A DNA stretch of 64,000 bases from Clostridium sp. OS1-26 (lineage in GTDB: Bacteria > Bacillota > Clostridia > Clostridiales > Clostridiaceae). Below the pieces are notes generated by a model, which searched no databases, had not been told where the DNA came from, and saw nothing but the letters and a program-made list of their open reading frames with translations. Positions within the stretch are counted from its first letter, which is position 1. Every line of letters begins with the position of its first letter. The stretch covers positions 4,931,208 to 4,995,207 of the forward strand of contig NZ_CP133264.1 in the NCBI RefSeq assembly GCF_030915445.1, in the 5' to 3' direction. The position numbers and the translations under genes are program-made. Below, piece after piece: positions 17,565-27,486 of the stretch.

Positions 17565-18476
17565 TTATATGTTTACCTTATCATAATCATAGTAAGGAGT
17601 GCTACCATACCACTTGGTCATCATTTCGTAGGTTTCTACACGACGGTCACGCAGCATCGGCCAGAGCTGACGGATTTGACGACAAAGATTGTAGTCAATG
17701 TCATTAACCAGTACCTGATCGGATTTATTATTAGCTTGAGCAATAACCTGTCCCCAAGGATTGATAAAGCTACTAGTACCAAAATAGTAACGCCCTTCTT
17801 CATCTCCAACGCGATTGCACATCACAACCCAACATCCGTTATGGATGGCATTAGCTCTCAGCATCGTTGTGACGCACTCCACAATAGTTCCTCCTGGAAA
17901 ATCAGTTTCAGGCAAACCATCACAGTACTTTTCAGCAGTCGGTACCATAATCATATCTGCGCCCCTTAGCGCAAGTGAACGACACACTTCAGGGAACCAT
18001 GCATCGTAGCAAATAGCTATACCGATTCGGCCGACTGAGGTATTAAATACAGGATAAGCAGTATTACCATTTCCATAGTAGAACTTTTCGTTGAAATCAC
18101 CAACTTCTTGTGTATGGACCATACGCTGAGTACCTAACAGAGCTCCATCCTTTTCAATTACGATGCAGCTGTCATAATATTCTCCTGTATATCCTTCTTC
18201 CATGTAACTAGCAACAACAACTATTTCATTTTTCTTAGCTTCTCTTCCTAAGAATTCACTAATTGGGCCTGGAATCGGCTCAGCAGAATCGAATGCCTTA
18301 ACATCCCAAGGATGCTTTGGAAAGAATGGTTCAAATCCGATTTCTGGGAAAAGAATTGCCTCTGCGCCCTGCGCTTTCGCTTCTGCAATCATCTCGGCAG
18401 CCTTCTTAAGGTTTTCCTGAATTGTCGGTAAAACCTGAATCTGACCAACCGCAACTTTTGTGTTCATTTTTCTCAT
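17565..18476 (-). CDS. Nitrilase-superfamily carbon-nitrogen hydrolase
   Basis: 303 residues matching the CN-hydrolase fold that cleaves amides, nitriles or N-carbamoyl compounds. The catalytic Glu (ILFPEIGFEPF) and Cys (IGIAICYDAWFPEV) are clear. Where the family has Lys (YRKxH or QKMVH) this protein reads TQRMVHTQ, so the expected Lys is Arg or Met by eye. ATG 18476 has AAGGAGTGA upstream. It lies 75 bp downstream of the formamidase-like gene on the same strand, and the pair faces a two-component system; the two are probably co-expressed for use of an amide or similar nitrogen compound. Confidence 0.85.
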   Translation of the reverse strand: MRKMNTKVAVGQIQVLPTIQENLKKAAEMIAEAKAQGAEAILFPEIGFEPFFPKHPWDVKAFDSAEPIPGPISEFLGREAKKNEIVVVASYMEEGYTGEYYDSCIVIEKDGALLGTQRMVHTQEVGDFNEKFYYGNGNTAYPVFNTSVGRIGIAICYDAWFPEVCRSLALRGADMIMVPTAEKYCDGLPETDFPGGTIVECVTTMLRANAIHNGCWVVMCNRVGDEEGRYYFGTSSFINPWGQVIAQANNKSDQVLVNDIDYNLCRQIRQLWPMLRDRRVETYEMMTKWYGSTPYYDYDKVNI

Positions 18477-18551
18477 ATAAATCACTCCTTCTTATTTTTA
18501 TATGTACTTTGAGACGGCTGTGAAAAGCCGATCAAAGATTGACATATCTTA

Positions 18552-19454
18552 TTATTCTATCCGACAACTATATTGCTCCATAATTTGTAGTGGTAATTCC
18601 ATTCTACAGGTTATTAACGGATCAACGATCTGGCAAATACGCAAATCTGCGCTTGCGGATAAAAGCATTGCAGCTTCATGGGGTTCAATATTCATTTTGT
18701 CCACTAAAAATTTGTGCATCTGAATAGTCGCACCCTTTACTGCTTCATCAAGAGTCAATGCAGAAAAAATAGTAATTAAGTGTGTTTTATTAACCAGCAT
18801 CGGCACAGGCATGTCTATATCCTTAAGTACTGTCACTCTCACGGTAATTTCGCCCGCAATCTCAATTCCACAACCAGAAACTTCGCCGTCCCCCATTGCT
18901 GCATGCATGTCCCCCATAGAAAGTAGTGCACCGTCAACATTTACTGGCAAGTAAATCGTACTACCTGATGAAATTAGCTTACAATCCATATTGCCACCAT
19001 GATGGCCGGGAGTTCCTGTCGGTATCTCATCGCCGTTTGCGGGTGTAGTGCCTATTACACCGATCATTGGACTTGCTTCTAAAATAATCTTTTCATTGAA
19101 ATAAACTTTACCATCATGAACAGGAACAATACGTGTCACTTCCCGATTCCACTGTTTCCCAAACACTCCCAAGCCTGGCGCAGTTGCAGTAACACCATAT
19201 GAGGCAAGTTTGATATCCAAAATTTCCACCTTAAGAATATCACCACATTGAGCGCCATCTACGTAGAGTGGTCCAGTTGCAGGGTTGATATGTTCCCAAC
19301 CAACACTGCTAAACATCTGATCTTCTCGCTTTATTTTGCAACTAAAACAATCCAAAGTTTCAAAGATAACGTTTTCTCCGGAAGATACATGGGCAACAGG
19401 AGAATGCTTGTCAGACATGGTTAGTACATGGTGGTCGCTTGTAATTTTTAACAT
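18552..19454 (-). CDS. Acetamidase/formamidase (FmdA/AmdA) family protein
   Basis: 300 residues of the FmdA_AmdA family, which hydrolyse formamide or acetamide to ammonia and the acid. Conserved segments: SVGWEHINPATGPLYVDGAQ, GDILKVEILDI, PGHHGGNMDCK (metal or active-site His) and LLSMGDMHAAMGDGEVSGCG. Length fits the family. AGAGGAG precedes the ATG. It is first in a likely two-gene operon with the nitrilase-family gene and is divergent from the YesN/PocR-kinase regulators. Confidence 0.88.
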   Translation of the reverse strand: MLKITSDHHVLTMSDKHSPVAHVSSGENVIFETLDCFSCKIKREDQMFSSVGWEHINPATGPLYVDGAQCGDILKVEILDIKLASYGVTATAPGLGVFGKQWNREVTRIVPVHDGKVYFNEKIILEASPMIGVIGTTPANGDEIPTGTPGHHGGNMDCKLISSGSTIYLPVNVDGALLSMGDMHAAMGDGEVSGCGIEIAGEITVRVTVLKDIDMPVPMLVNKTHLITIFSALTLDEAVKGATIQMHKFLVDKMNIEPHEAAMLLSASADLRICQIVDPLITCRMELPLQIMEQYSCRIE

Positions 19455-19848
19455 ATGAATTCTCCTCTTAATGTGTATTTTTTTACTGGTTCTTCTATAG
19501 TTATAGTTTACATAAATATTATTATAACTTCAATTTTTGCTTCTGTTGACTATTTTTACATATTTGATATTAATAGCAAAATCAGCAAACTTTACAACAA
19601 ATATTACAATAAAAAGTGATTTTTATTATGCGTATATCTAAGGTTTTCTTTTTGTTGGTTCTTTTAGCTTAATTAATTATGCAATTTGTTCTGTATATTG
19701 CCTCTATTGGAATATGTTATCTTCATGTAAAAATATGCAACTTAATTAGCAAGAGCGTCCTCTATTAGCTTCAAAACACTTTACTTTCATATTTTAGTTA
19801 TTATATTATTAGACTAAAGTGTATCTTGTTATTAGGAGGTGTTTTGTT
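19455..19848. promoter_or_regulatory. Divergent control region of the amidase operon and its two-component system
   Basis: A 394-bp AT-rich gap between two divergent transcription units. TTGGTTCTTTTAGC (about 19655-19668) and CTGGTTCTTCTATAG (about 19486-19500) are near-identical and about 170 bp apart, suitable as paired regulator sites. This is inferred from position only. Confidence 0.35.
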
Positions 19849-20920
19849 ATGTTGACTGTATTAATTGTGGATGATGAAAGGATTGAGCGCAGCTTTCTTC
19901 GAAAAATTCTTGAAAAGTATAATGATCAATATCTTATTGTTGGTGAAGCAGGTACCGGCAATGAAGCTGTTCAAATCGCAGAAAAAAACAAGCCGGATAT
20001 CATAATTATGGATATAAATATGCCTTTTTATAATGGTTTACAGGCTGCCAAGCTTATTAAGGAGAAATCACCTAATCAAATTATCATTCTTAATAGCGCC
20101 TACGCAGAATTTGAATTTGCTCAGCAGGCTGTTAAATACAATCTAGACGCTTATCTGCTAAAGCCTGCGCAAGAAGAAGAATCTTTTCCACAATTGCTAA
20201 CTGTGTGCGAAAAAAAAGCTAGAGCGCCTTGTAAATGGATCTATTTCACTGAGCTTTTCCCCTAAAAGGACATATCCTTTCGAAATTGTAGATCGTCTGC
20301 TGATTGCACTTACGCTAAAAGATATTTTAACCATAAAAAAAAATGTAGTCGATCTATTTAATTTCTTCAAAGCACAGCAGCAACAGTTAGATGATTACCG
20401 TTTATATATTATCAATATAATATTTTCAGTTGAACAAAAGCTAAATGAGATCAGCATTCCAGATAATCTGTTATTATTACTCGACAGCAATCGCTGTTTG
20501 TTGCAAATTAGTCAATCAACAACATGGTACGACATACTATCTTACGTCGAGGAATACTTCTCTCGTCTAATTATGTTGCTAGAAGGATATGATTCCAATA
20601 ATCAAAGCTGTACAGAAATTGTCGCACAATATATTAAAAAGCATTTTCAGGAAAATATTACTTTGGAGAACTTAGCACAAATTGTTCATTTAAGCCCCAC
20701 ATACTTATCACGTGTGTTCCATCAAGAAAAAGGTGTAGCGATTCGTACATACATTAGTCAGCAGCGTATGGAACAATCAAAGTACCTTTTGTTACATTCT
20801 AATCTGCCAATCAAGAAAATAGCAGAGGATTGTGGCTTTATCAATATCTCTCATTTCTACCGTGTCTTTAAAAAATATATCGGCAAATCTCCTGCCGACA
20901 TAAGAAAAGGAAGGTCTTAA
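19849..20920 (+). pseudogene. YesN-type response regulator (receiver plus AraC HTH), frameshifted
   Basis: The receiver domain is clear (VLIVDDERIERSFLRK, IIIMDINMPFYNG, YLLKPAQEEE). The frame then hits an A8 run (20210-20217); one A fewer would read CEKKLERLVNGS and continue without stops into the AraC-type domain (20498-20920: NITLENLAQIVHLSPTYLSR, IKKIAEDCGFINISHFYRVF). As written it stops soon after the run. AGGAGGT precedes ATG 19849. Its kinase is intact and begins 3 bp downstream, so a one-base homopolymer error or a recent mutation is likely. Confidence 0.82.
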
Positions 20921-20923
20921 CCA

Positions 20924-22147
20924 ATGAATATTAATTTACGTGATATTGTAACTGAGGAATTTCAACAGGAAGTACAGGACTCTTTTGCTTATGCTACCGG
21001 GTTTGGTGTGGTATTCACTGACCGCGAGGGAAAACATATCGGACTAGGCAGCAATTTTACCCGTTTTTGTTCTGCAATAAATCAAGATAAAGAAGGGTCT
21101 AAGTGTTGCCAGCTATCCAATCAGCAAGCGATTGCTATTGCTCTTAAAACAAATCAACCCTGCATTTATGTATGTCATGCAGGATTGATTAATATAGAAA
21201 TACCACTGATTCATGATGACTATTATATTGGGGCTATTACAGCTGCACAAGTACTCTGTAGCGATATGGATTATTATCCTCGAGATACAATTTGCAGTTC
21301 AAAAAAGTGGCTTGATTATCCTGAATACGCTGAATATTTCAGTGAAATAAAGGTTCTTTCTAAGGCTCAAATAGAAGCTACCACTGTAGCCTTATCAAAT
21401 TTATCAAATTACATTTTACAAAAGGCAGCCTACACAAAGATGCAGCAAGAACTTTTCGATAAAATGCAAAAACTCCTCATTTACGAGAAAAAGCAGATTG
21501 AACTAGAACATCAACTTATGCTTGCAAAATTCTCTGCTCTTCAAAAGCAGGTATCGCCTCATTTTATTTTCAATATGCTCAATTCCATCTCCAGATTAAT
21601 CTATATGCAGGAATATGACACCGCTGAAAAAATGTTATCCTCTTTTACGAAAATGATGCGTTATAGCTTATACAACAACCAGTCATCTGTTACGCTTCTT
21701 CAGGAACTAAATTACATTAAAAGTTACTTATTGATTCAAAAAATTCGCTTTAATGAAAGAATTAGCTATGAAATCATATGTGACCCTGAAATAGAACATA
21801 TACACATTCCGTTCTTTTCTCTTCAACCGCTGGTCGAAAATTCTATTGAACATGGCATTTTAAATGTACCATCAGGCGGACGAATATTAGTACACTGTCA
21901 AAACACCTCTGATAATTTTTACATTTATATATATGACAATGGCATCGGAATCAAAGACGATAAACTGCAGGATATTATTAATAATAGTCTAAGTACTAGT
22001 ACTAAGCAGCAAATTAATCATGTCGGCCTTTATAATTGTTACAATCGTCTTAAACTTATGTATAATGAGGCCGTTACATTTAACATCGCCAGCAAACCGG
22101 ATAAAGGCACTGAAATTACTATCTGTATTGCAAAAGGCAACTTATAG
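20924..22147 (+). CDS. PocR-domain sensor histidine kinase (YesM/LytS type)
   Basis: 407 residues, cytoplasmic. Residues about 1-165 form a PocR ligand-binding domain (FGVVFTDREGKHIGLGSNFT, FCSAINQDKEGSKCC, YVCHAGLINIEIPL), which in other systems senses small organic ligands and carries conserved Cys. The C-terminal His_kinase domain has KQVSPHFIFNMLNSI (phospho-His) and an ATPase domain with LVENSIEHGI and DNGIGI. It is coupled to the YesN-type regulator and divergent from amidase genes. I infer that it senses an amide, nitrile or breakdown product. Confidence 0.88.
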   Translation: MNINLRDIVTEEFQQEVQDSFAYATGFGVVFTDREGKHIGLGSNFTRFCSAINQDKEGSKCCQLSNQQAIAIALKTNQPCIYVCHAGLINIEIPLIHDDYYIGAITAAQVLCSDMDYYPRDTICSSKKWLDYPEYAEYFSEIKVLSKAQIEATTVALSNLSNYILQKAAYTKMQQELFDKMQKLLIYEKKQIELEHQLMLAKFSALQKQVSPHFIFNMLNSISRLIYMQEYDTAEKMLSSFTKMMRYSLYNNQSSVTLLQELNYIKSYLLIQKIRFNERISYEIICDPEIEHIHIPFFSLQPLVENSIEHGILNVPSGGRILVHCQNTSDNFYIYIYDNGIGIKDDKLQDIINNSLSTSTKQQINHVGLYNCYNRLKLMYNEAVTFNIASKPDKGTEITICIAKGNL

Positions 22148-22304
22148 CAAAGAATTTCGATTGATTATGCTATGCTTTAATGCAGCTACTTAATCACTCC
22201 CCCTTGTACTATTACTTCAATCACATTAGTCCAGGTGGACCTTTGGCTTTGATAAGATCAATAATATCACCAATTTTATCATTTACTAAGGCTTCTCCGA
22301 AAGA

Positions 22305-22467
22305 AATATAGGTAGTTGCAAGCTTAAATTATTTAATATATTTTTAAATTAGTTTACTTTATACTTAGTTCACATAATTATATAATTGTTAATATACTAC
22401 CCTTTGCTCCCCGTAATAAGGACTTTCTCACTAGGTTCAGACTTCACTATACCTGTCTTCACTGAAC
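22305..22467 (-). repeat. 170-bp dispersed repeat, copy 2
   Basis: Matches 11281-11452 at most positions, but its minus-strand frame (VKTGIVKSEPSEKVLITGSK) is stopped by TAG. It lies in the 540-bp gap after the histidine kinase gene, next to a 29-codon minus-strand remnant (about 22215-22305) ending ALVNDKIGDIIDLIKAKG. Confidence 0.65.
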
Positions 22468-22596
22468 TGGTGGGTTGATTTTTTTATCCCAGCCACCTAC
22501 TCCACTAAATGTACGATGAAACATGTTCTAAATAATACACCTACTTATGGTATGTTTCACTATTAATACTTTCATCACTATTTAAAGGAAAGCTAA

Positions 22597-22623
22597 AAAA
22601 CCTCGACATTCCGTCGAGGTTTT
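22597..22623. terminator. Hairpin terminator between convergent genes
   Basis: AAAACCTCGAC / GTCGAGGTTTT with a 5-base loop, bounded by A and T runs. It serves the kinase gene (plus) and the epoxide hydrolase gene (minus). Confidence 0.8.
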
Positions 22624-22688
22624 CAATTATGGACGCTAAGCACAACCTTTGAAATCAATCATTTTTTTATTTTACTTCATATTGGGCA

Positions 22689-23666
22689 TTAGAGACTTTT
22701 CAGAAATGAAATTATTGTCGTACTCACCTCTTCTGCTCTCTCTTGCTGGGCCCAATGTCCACAATCTTGAAGAAAGATAGTTTGACGAATGTTGGGAACT
22801 AGATTAGGCATTTCAGAAATTATCTGACCCATCCCTGGAATACTAAGACCAACATCACGATCTCCTACTATAAATAGAGCAGGAATTATTACTTTCACTC
22901 CATTGAAGCAGCTTAATAATTCTCTATTTCTATCTAAATTACGATAATAATTTAATCCACCACGAAAGCCTGTTTTAGCAAATGCTTCTGCATAAACATC
23001 TAAGTCCTTTTCTTTAAGCCAAGAGGTTGTTCTAGGCATTGGCAATGCTGAAAGCAAGCCGTGCTCTCTTGATACCATGTTAAATGGATTCGGAGTTCCA
23101 TCGTTACCTTCACGTGGACCTGCATCTCCTGATGCTGAATATAATAAATTATGCATTGTAAAACGTACATCTTGCTCGAATTCTTTCTCTGCCACACCTG
23201 GGGTTTGGAAATAGAGGGTATAAAATAACTCATTCTCATTCTGTGGAAAAACTGTAGTTGGAGGAATTGGCGGTTGAGACATCATGGGTACTGTTAACGC
23301 AATAATTCCACGGAATCGATCTGGTCTTAATAATGCTGCATTCCATGCAAGTGTTGCTCCCCAATCATTTCCTACTATTACAGCGGTCTCTTCATGTAAT
23401 GTATCTAGTAATCCCACTATATCACCAACTAAATGAAGCAGCGTATATTGATCAATATAATCTGGCTGTTCTGTATCTCCAAAACCTCTTAAGTCAGGTG
23501 CTACTACATGGAAACCTGCTTCAGCTAAAACAGGAATCTGATACCTCCATGAGTACCATATTTCAGGAAAACCATGAAGCAATAATACAAGTGGTCCTTT
23601 TCCTTGTTCAGCTATATGCATTTTAATACCATTTGTTTCAATAATTCTATGTTTTAATCCACTCAT
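22689..23666 (-). CDS. Epoxide hydrolase-like alpha/beta hydrolase
   Basis: 325 residues. HGFPEIWYSWRYQIPVLAEA carries the HGxP oxyanion motif. The nucleophile is Asp in VIVGNDWGATLAW, as in epoxide hydrolases and haloalkane dehalogenases; the charge-relay His lies in DCGHWAQQERAEEV. The cap domain has Tyr residues suited to epoxide activation. AGGAGGAAG precedes the ATG. It is divergent from a TetR regulator across a 217-bp gap, so TetR control is probable. Confidence 0.88.
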   Translation of the reverse strand: MSGLKHRIIETNGIKMHIAEQGKGPLVLLLHGFPEIWYSWRYQIPVLAEAGFHVVAPDLRGFGDTEQPDYIDQYTLLHLVGDIVGLLDTLHEETAVIVGNDWGATLAWNAALLRPDRFRGIIALTVPMMSQPPIPPTTVFPQNENELFYTLYFQTPGVAEKEFEQDVRFTMHNLLYSASGDAGPREGNDGTPNPFNMVSREHGLLSALPMPRTTSWLKEKDLDVYAEAFAKTGFRGGLNYYRNLDRNRELLSCFNGVKVIIPALFIVGDRDVGLSIPGMGQIISEMPNLVPNIRQTIFLQDCGHWAQQERAEEVSTTIISFLKSL

Positions 23667-23883
23667 TTTACTTCCTCCTTTTCACACTAATTATAAATAA
23701 CAGCATAATCGTTTGGTTATTAAACACGTGTTGTTAAAGCGATTTGTGCATGCTATGATTATAATGTACTAAAATTAATACTTCAACCAACAAAAATACT
23801 ATAATGTTGGCTACTTAACAAAAACATAATTATAATATGAATTTGCTGAAATTATATACTATTTAAGTTAGAAAGGAAAAAAT

Positions 23884-24480
23884 ATGATATCAAAATCTCA
23901 GAAAAATGATAGACAAGTAATTAAAACTCGTAATTTAATTCAAGATGCATTTCTTTCATTAGCTAATGAAAAATCCTTTGAAGATATAACTGTTAAGGAT
24001 ATCTCAGAAAGGGCACCAGTAAATCGTTCAACCTTTTATGCTCATTTTGAAGATAAATATAATCTGTTAGATTCTTTTATATCTGATAAGTTTATGACAA
24101 TTGTATCCAGTAGAATTCATTCTGACACAAAGTTAACTGAGGAAACTTTACGAAATTTAATACTTATTATGTGTGATTATCATCAATCCATAGGCAATAA
24201 CTATACAAGATTGTATAAATCCGCAGCTGTACTAATTGATATCAAAGTTCAAATTAAATTACAAGATATCGTGCTAAATATGCTCATCAATAGCAAAACT
24301 TTTTCAAGGAATGAGCAAGATAAATTAGAATTGATTACTGTTATGATTAGCAGCGGCATATATTGTGCTACTAAACGTTGGCATAGTAAAGGTACTTTGA
24401 AAAACGCTTCTGCATTGATCAAAGAGGTTCTTCCTTTTATGAGTTCAGGATTAAAATCAGCAATTGGTAAAGTAACATAA
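23884..24480 (+). CDS. TetR/AcrR-family transcriptional regulator
   Basis: 198 residues with an N-terminal TetR HTH (ITVKDISERAPVNRSTFYAH, then FEDKYNLLDSFI) and a helical ligand-binding C-terminus of the TetR_C_7 kind (MCDYHQSIGNNYTRLY). AGAAAGGA precedes the ATG. It probably controls itself and the divergent epoxide hydrolase; AT-rich half-repeats such as CAACCAACAAAAATAC / ATAATGTTGGCT in the gap are candidate sites. Confidence 0.88.
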   Translation: MISKSQKNDRQVIKTRNLIQDAFLSLANEKSFEDITVKDISERAPVNRSTFYAHFEDKYNLLDSFISDKFMTIVSSRIHSDTKLTEETLRNLILIMCDYHQSIGNNYTRLYKSAAVLIDIKVQIKLQDIVLNMLINSKTFSRNEQDKLELITVMISSGIYCATKRWHSKGTLKNASALIKEVLPFMSSGLKSAIGKVT

Positions 24481-24485
24481 TTATT

Positions 24486-24519
24486 AAAAAATCCATGACA
24501 GAGATGCCGTGGATTTTTT
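24486..24519 (+). terminator. Terminator after the TetR gene
   Basis: AAAAAATCCA / TGGATTTTTT with a 14-base loop, directly after the TetR stop codon. The apparent start codon of the following beta-propeller fragment lies inside it. Confidence 0.6.
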
Positions 24520-24737
24520 GGTCTCCAGATCAGACTCAGATTGGATATATAGGAAACTCTGGCATTACCTCTATTATAAACTTTACAACAATGAGAGTTC
24601 CGAAAATTAATCAGATCACTGTTCCAGGGTTTATTGATTGGGCTCCAGACAGTAGAAAGATGGCTTACTTATCGGGATGCAGAAGTGAAAAAGCTAGTGT
24701 AATCCACTTAGCTTCCTTAAATCAGACATTGGTATAA
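24495..24737 (+). pseudogene. Beta-propeller (TolB/WD40-like) gene fragment
   Basis: 80 codons with two propeller-blade motifs (FWSPDQTQIGYIGNSG and DWAPDSRKMAYLSG). There is no ribosome site, and the first ATG is within a terminator hairpin. It is the tail of a lost gene, probably related to the 15178-15255 fragment. Confidence 0.55.
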
Positions 24738-24845
24738 TTTAATCAATATCCTTATTTTCGAAATTATTAAGGATAAGGTTAAGTTTCTAAAAATTCTTTT
24801 ATTCTAGTATCCCTCTTCAAATATTTCATCTGCAACGTACCCTAT

Positions 24846-25280
24846 TTAAAGAAGTGCAACTAGTGCATCCTCAGACCAGTCCATAAGTCTTGTCGGTACA
24901 CTATAATGCTGCATTAAAAACAGCTAGTCCCAATAGCTGGAAAGTTCTTCTGAAAAAGGATATGAGGGCAACTGCCCTAAATATGGTATTGCTTTTGATT
25001 TAAATTTTGATAAGAATATTGTCTCATAATCCACATTTAACCCCCTTCTAGAAATAGAAGGTAACATCACATAATCTTGAGCTTTAACACCTCTATACCA
25101 AATTTTAGGACTATATTTAAGTGTGTCAGCACTCTGAGTTTCTCCCCAAAATTTTTTATAAACACTGTCTATAGCCTTAAGATATTCTTCAACAGTTTTT
25201 ATCTTGTCTTTACACTGACTCATTTTTTCTAATGGTTCAATTTTCACATTATCTGGTTTATTTGTACAATTGTTAGACAT
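24846..25280 (-). pseudogene. FRG-domain protein, interrupted by stops
   Basis: Starts with a good ribosome site (GGGGGG) at ATG 25280. It encodes the N-terminal FRG region (PKIWYRGVKAQDYVMLPSI) up to a TAG at 24924-24926 after SSYWD. The same frame continues with LFLMQHYSVPTRLMDWSEDA, the hallmark QHYxxPTRLxDW motif of FRG proteins, then a second stop at 24846. FRG proteins occur in mobile and defence contexts; their activity is not settled. This copy is dead unless the stop is an error. Confidence 0.75.
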
Positions 25281-25508
25281 ATCTATCCCCCCATGCTTTT
25301 TCACTCTATAATATGCATAATAAATCTGATGAGTCACAACAAAAAAGCAGAGATGCGTCTAACTTTCATAAGTTTAAATAATTCTAATAAACTTTTCACT
25401 GAGATACTAGTCTGTGCTCTTGAGGACATAATATCCATGTGAATTAAAGCACATTTTCCAAACATAAAACATATTATAATGTTGTAAGTCTATGAAAGGA
25501 TGTATAGT

Positions 25509-26147
25509 ATGTATAATATGTATCCATGCCCTTATTTCAGTAACACACCAATGTTTAACTTTGACAATATGTATAGAGCGTACCCTTGTCCTTACTATTT
25601 TAGTGAGTCAATGTATAACTCAGATTTTTCGGAACAGCTTGACAATGACTATATTCCTTTTAATGATGAAATAGAGTATGCGTCAAGATGTGATTCTTCA
25701 TGTTCAGATATGAGAGATGATCCAGTTCAATTGAAGGATTATGGCCCAAAACCTTTTGTAGTTAATATTAATGAGGCTACCAAGCAAAACAATACTTATC
25801 GTACGGCTTTATGGACAGGAAAATATTTGCAGGTTACCTTGATGAGCATTAAGCCCGGAGAAAGTATAGGTTTAGAAATCCATCCAAACGTTGATCAATT
25901 CTTACGTGTTGAGGATGGCCAAGGAACTGTTAAAATGGGCGCTAGAAAAGATAGACTGAACTTTCAAAAGAAAGTCTCTGATGACTTTGCAATCATGATA
26001 CCTGCTGGCACATGGCACGATGTAATCAATACAGGTAATAAACCACTTAAGATGTATTCTATTTATGCACCACCTCAGCATCCAAGTGGTACAGTTCATA
26101 AAACTAAAGCAGATGCAGAAGCTGCTGAAAAGGAGCACGGTCGCTAA
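25509..26147 (+). CDS. Cupin-domain protein with Tyr/Met/Pro-rich N-terminus
   Basis: 212 residues. Residues 1-45 are low-complexity with a repeated MYPCPY / AYPCPYY unit. Residues about 80-190 form a single cupin of the mannose-6-phosphate isomerase type II kind, with metal-ligand motif EIHPNVDQFLRVEDGQG and second motif PAGTWHDVINTGNKP. The ATG at 25509 follows AAAGGA. Part of its leader and N-terminus is duplicated at 15299-15497. The Pro/Tyr/Cys-rich head recalls spore-coat or surface proteins, which is inference. Confidence 0.82.
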   Translation: MYNMYPCPYFSNTPMFNFDNMYRAYPCPYYFSESMYNSDFSEQLDNDYIPFNDEIEYASRCDSSCSDMRDDPVQLKDYGPKPFVVNINEATKQNNTYRTALWTGKYLQVTLMSIKPGESIGLEIHPNVDQFLRVEDGQGTVKMGARKDRLNFQKKVSDDFAIMIPAGTWHDVINTGNKPLKMYSIYAPPQHPSGTVHKTKADAEAAEKEHGR

Positions 26148-26173
26148 TATTAAAAGGATCTAGAAAGGGTCAT

Positions 26174-26198
26174 CAGGTGGACCTCAAAGGTTCACCTG
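26174..26198. other. 10-bp hairpin after the cupin gene
   Basis: CAGGTGGACC / GGTTCACCTG with a 5-base loop and no clear T-tract. The rest of the 430-bp gap up to 26580 is AT-rich, and I see no gene in it. Confidence 0.4.
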
Positions 26199-26580
26199 GC
26201 TAAGGAAACTTTTGCAAATTGTCCTTTTCATATATGAAACTTAGTTATTTAAAACTTAAATCCACTGTTCCCGTAAAATCATAATCCTCAATTCCGATGT
26301 ACTTCCCATTAGTTTATATAAAAGTGGACATGCCTAGATTTGGTTCAATTTTTTCCGTAATCCTAATTTTGAAATCATGAGAAAAAATAAGTAATTGAAT
26401 GCAATACAGAGACTATGTGTCCCTGAAAGGTAAAATCAATCAATAGAGATAAATACATGCATTTCATTAACTTGATATATAGTATAAAATACCTTATCAT
26501 ATATTTATCGCAATTACTTAATGCATTATGAATTTTGCAAAAGCATTTAAATTAATAATTTAAATTTAGGAGAGATAGAT

Positions 26581-27342
26581 ATGTGGACTAGAAAAGAATT
26601 AAAAGACAAAGCTAAAGCGGTTTTAAGAAAAACCTATTGGAGCGCATTTTGGGTTAGTATAGTTATTGCCTTGGCAGGCGGTAATAACGGTTGGGGGGGC
26701 GGAAGAGGCTCTCACTCTAAAGACTCAACAGACTATGTTTATTCAAATATCCATGATAATGGCTTTATAAATTTGAAATTTATATCAATTGCATTAACTG
26801 CACTTATAGTAATAATAGTTCTTCGTATTTTTATTGGATATTGCTTAGAAGTAGGCGGAAGAAGATATTTTGTTAAGTCTGCTCAATATAGAGATAATAA
26901 AAAGTGCTTTAGTTTTGGATTTGATGGACAAAACTATATGGGAATAGTGAAGACAATGTTATTAACAAATGTTTTTATTTTCCTTTGGACTCTACTATTA
27001 ATCATCCCTGGTATCATTAAGTCCTATGCGTATAGAATGGTACCATATATCCTTGCAGACAATCCAAACATTGGAGCTCAAGAAGCCATTGCTCTAAGTA
27101 ATGAGATGACTAAAGGACATAAATTTGATATGTTCGTATTAGACTTATCATTTATTGGTTGGTACTTATTAGGTGCAATAGCTCTAGGAGTAGGCGTACT
27201 GTTTGTAATGCCTTATGAGAATGCTACAAACGCTGAACTATATTTAGTATTGAGAAAAGATGCTTTAGAAAATAACTTGTGCAGCTATAAAGATTTATTG
27301 TTAACACAGCAAACCTCAGATGATGATAATGGTATGTACTAA
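26581..27342 (+). CDS. DUF975 family membrane protein
   Basis: 253 residues with about five membrane helices, matching DUF975 (MWTRKELKDKAKAVLRKTYW at the N-terminus, EVGGRRYFVKS and the helix TLLLIIPGIIKSYAYRMVPY). A Gly-rich loop (GGNNGWGGGRGS) follows the first helix. AGGAGAG precedes the ATG. The function is unknown; the family is widespread in Firmicutes and proposed to be membrane-stress related only by association. Confidence 0.85.
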   Translation: MWTRKELKDKAKAVLRKTYWSAFWVSIVIALAGGNNGWGGGRGSHSKDSTDYVYSNIHDNGFINLKFISIALTALIVIIVLRIFIGYCLEVGGRRYFVKSAQYRDNKKCFSFGFDGQNYMGIVKTMLLTNVFIFLWTLLLIIPGIIKSYAYRMVPYILADNPNIGAQEAIALSNEMTKGHKFDMFVLDLSFIGWYLLGAIALGVGVLFVMPYENATNAELYLVLRKDALENNLCSYKDLLLTQQTSDDDNGMY

Positions 27343-27388
27343 TGATAGTTAAATTCCAGTAACAACAAAACAAAATAAATGTTCTAAA

Positions 27389-27436
27389 AATAGGGATGTT
27401 TCAAAACTAAGCAATTAGTTGAGAAACACCCCTATT
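27389..27436 (+). terminator. Terminator after the DUF975 gene
   Basis: AATAGGGATGTTTC pairs with GAGAAACACCCCTATT (one bulge); a T-rich stretch follows. Confidence 0.75.
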
Positions 27437-27486
27437 ATATTGTTTTTTATTATCTATTGATTAGTTGATGTTTACTGTACTCATTA

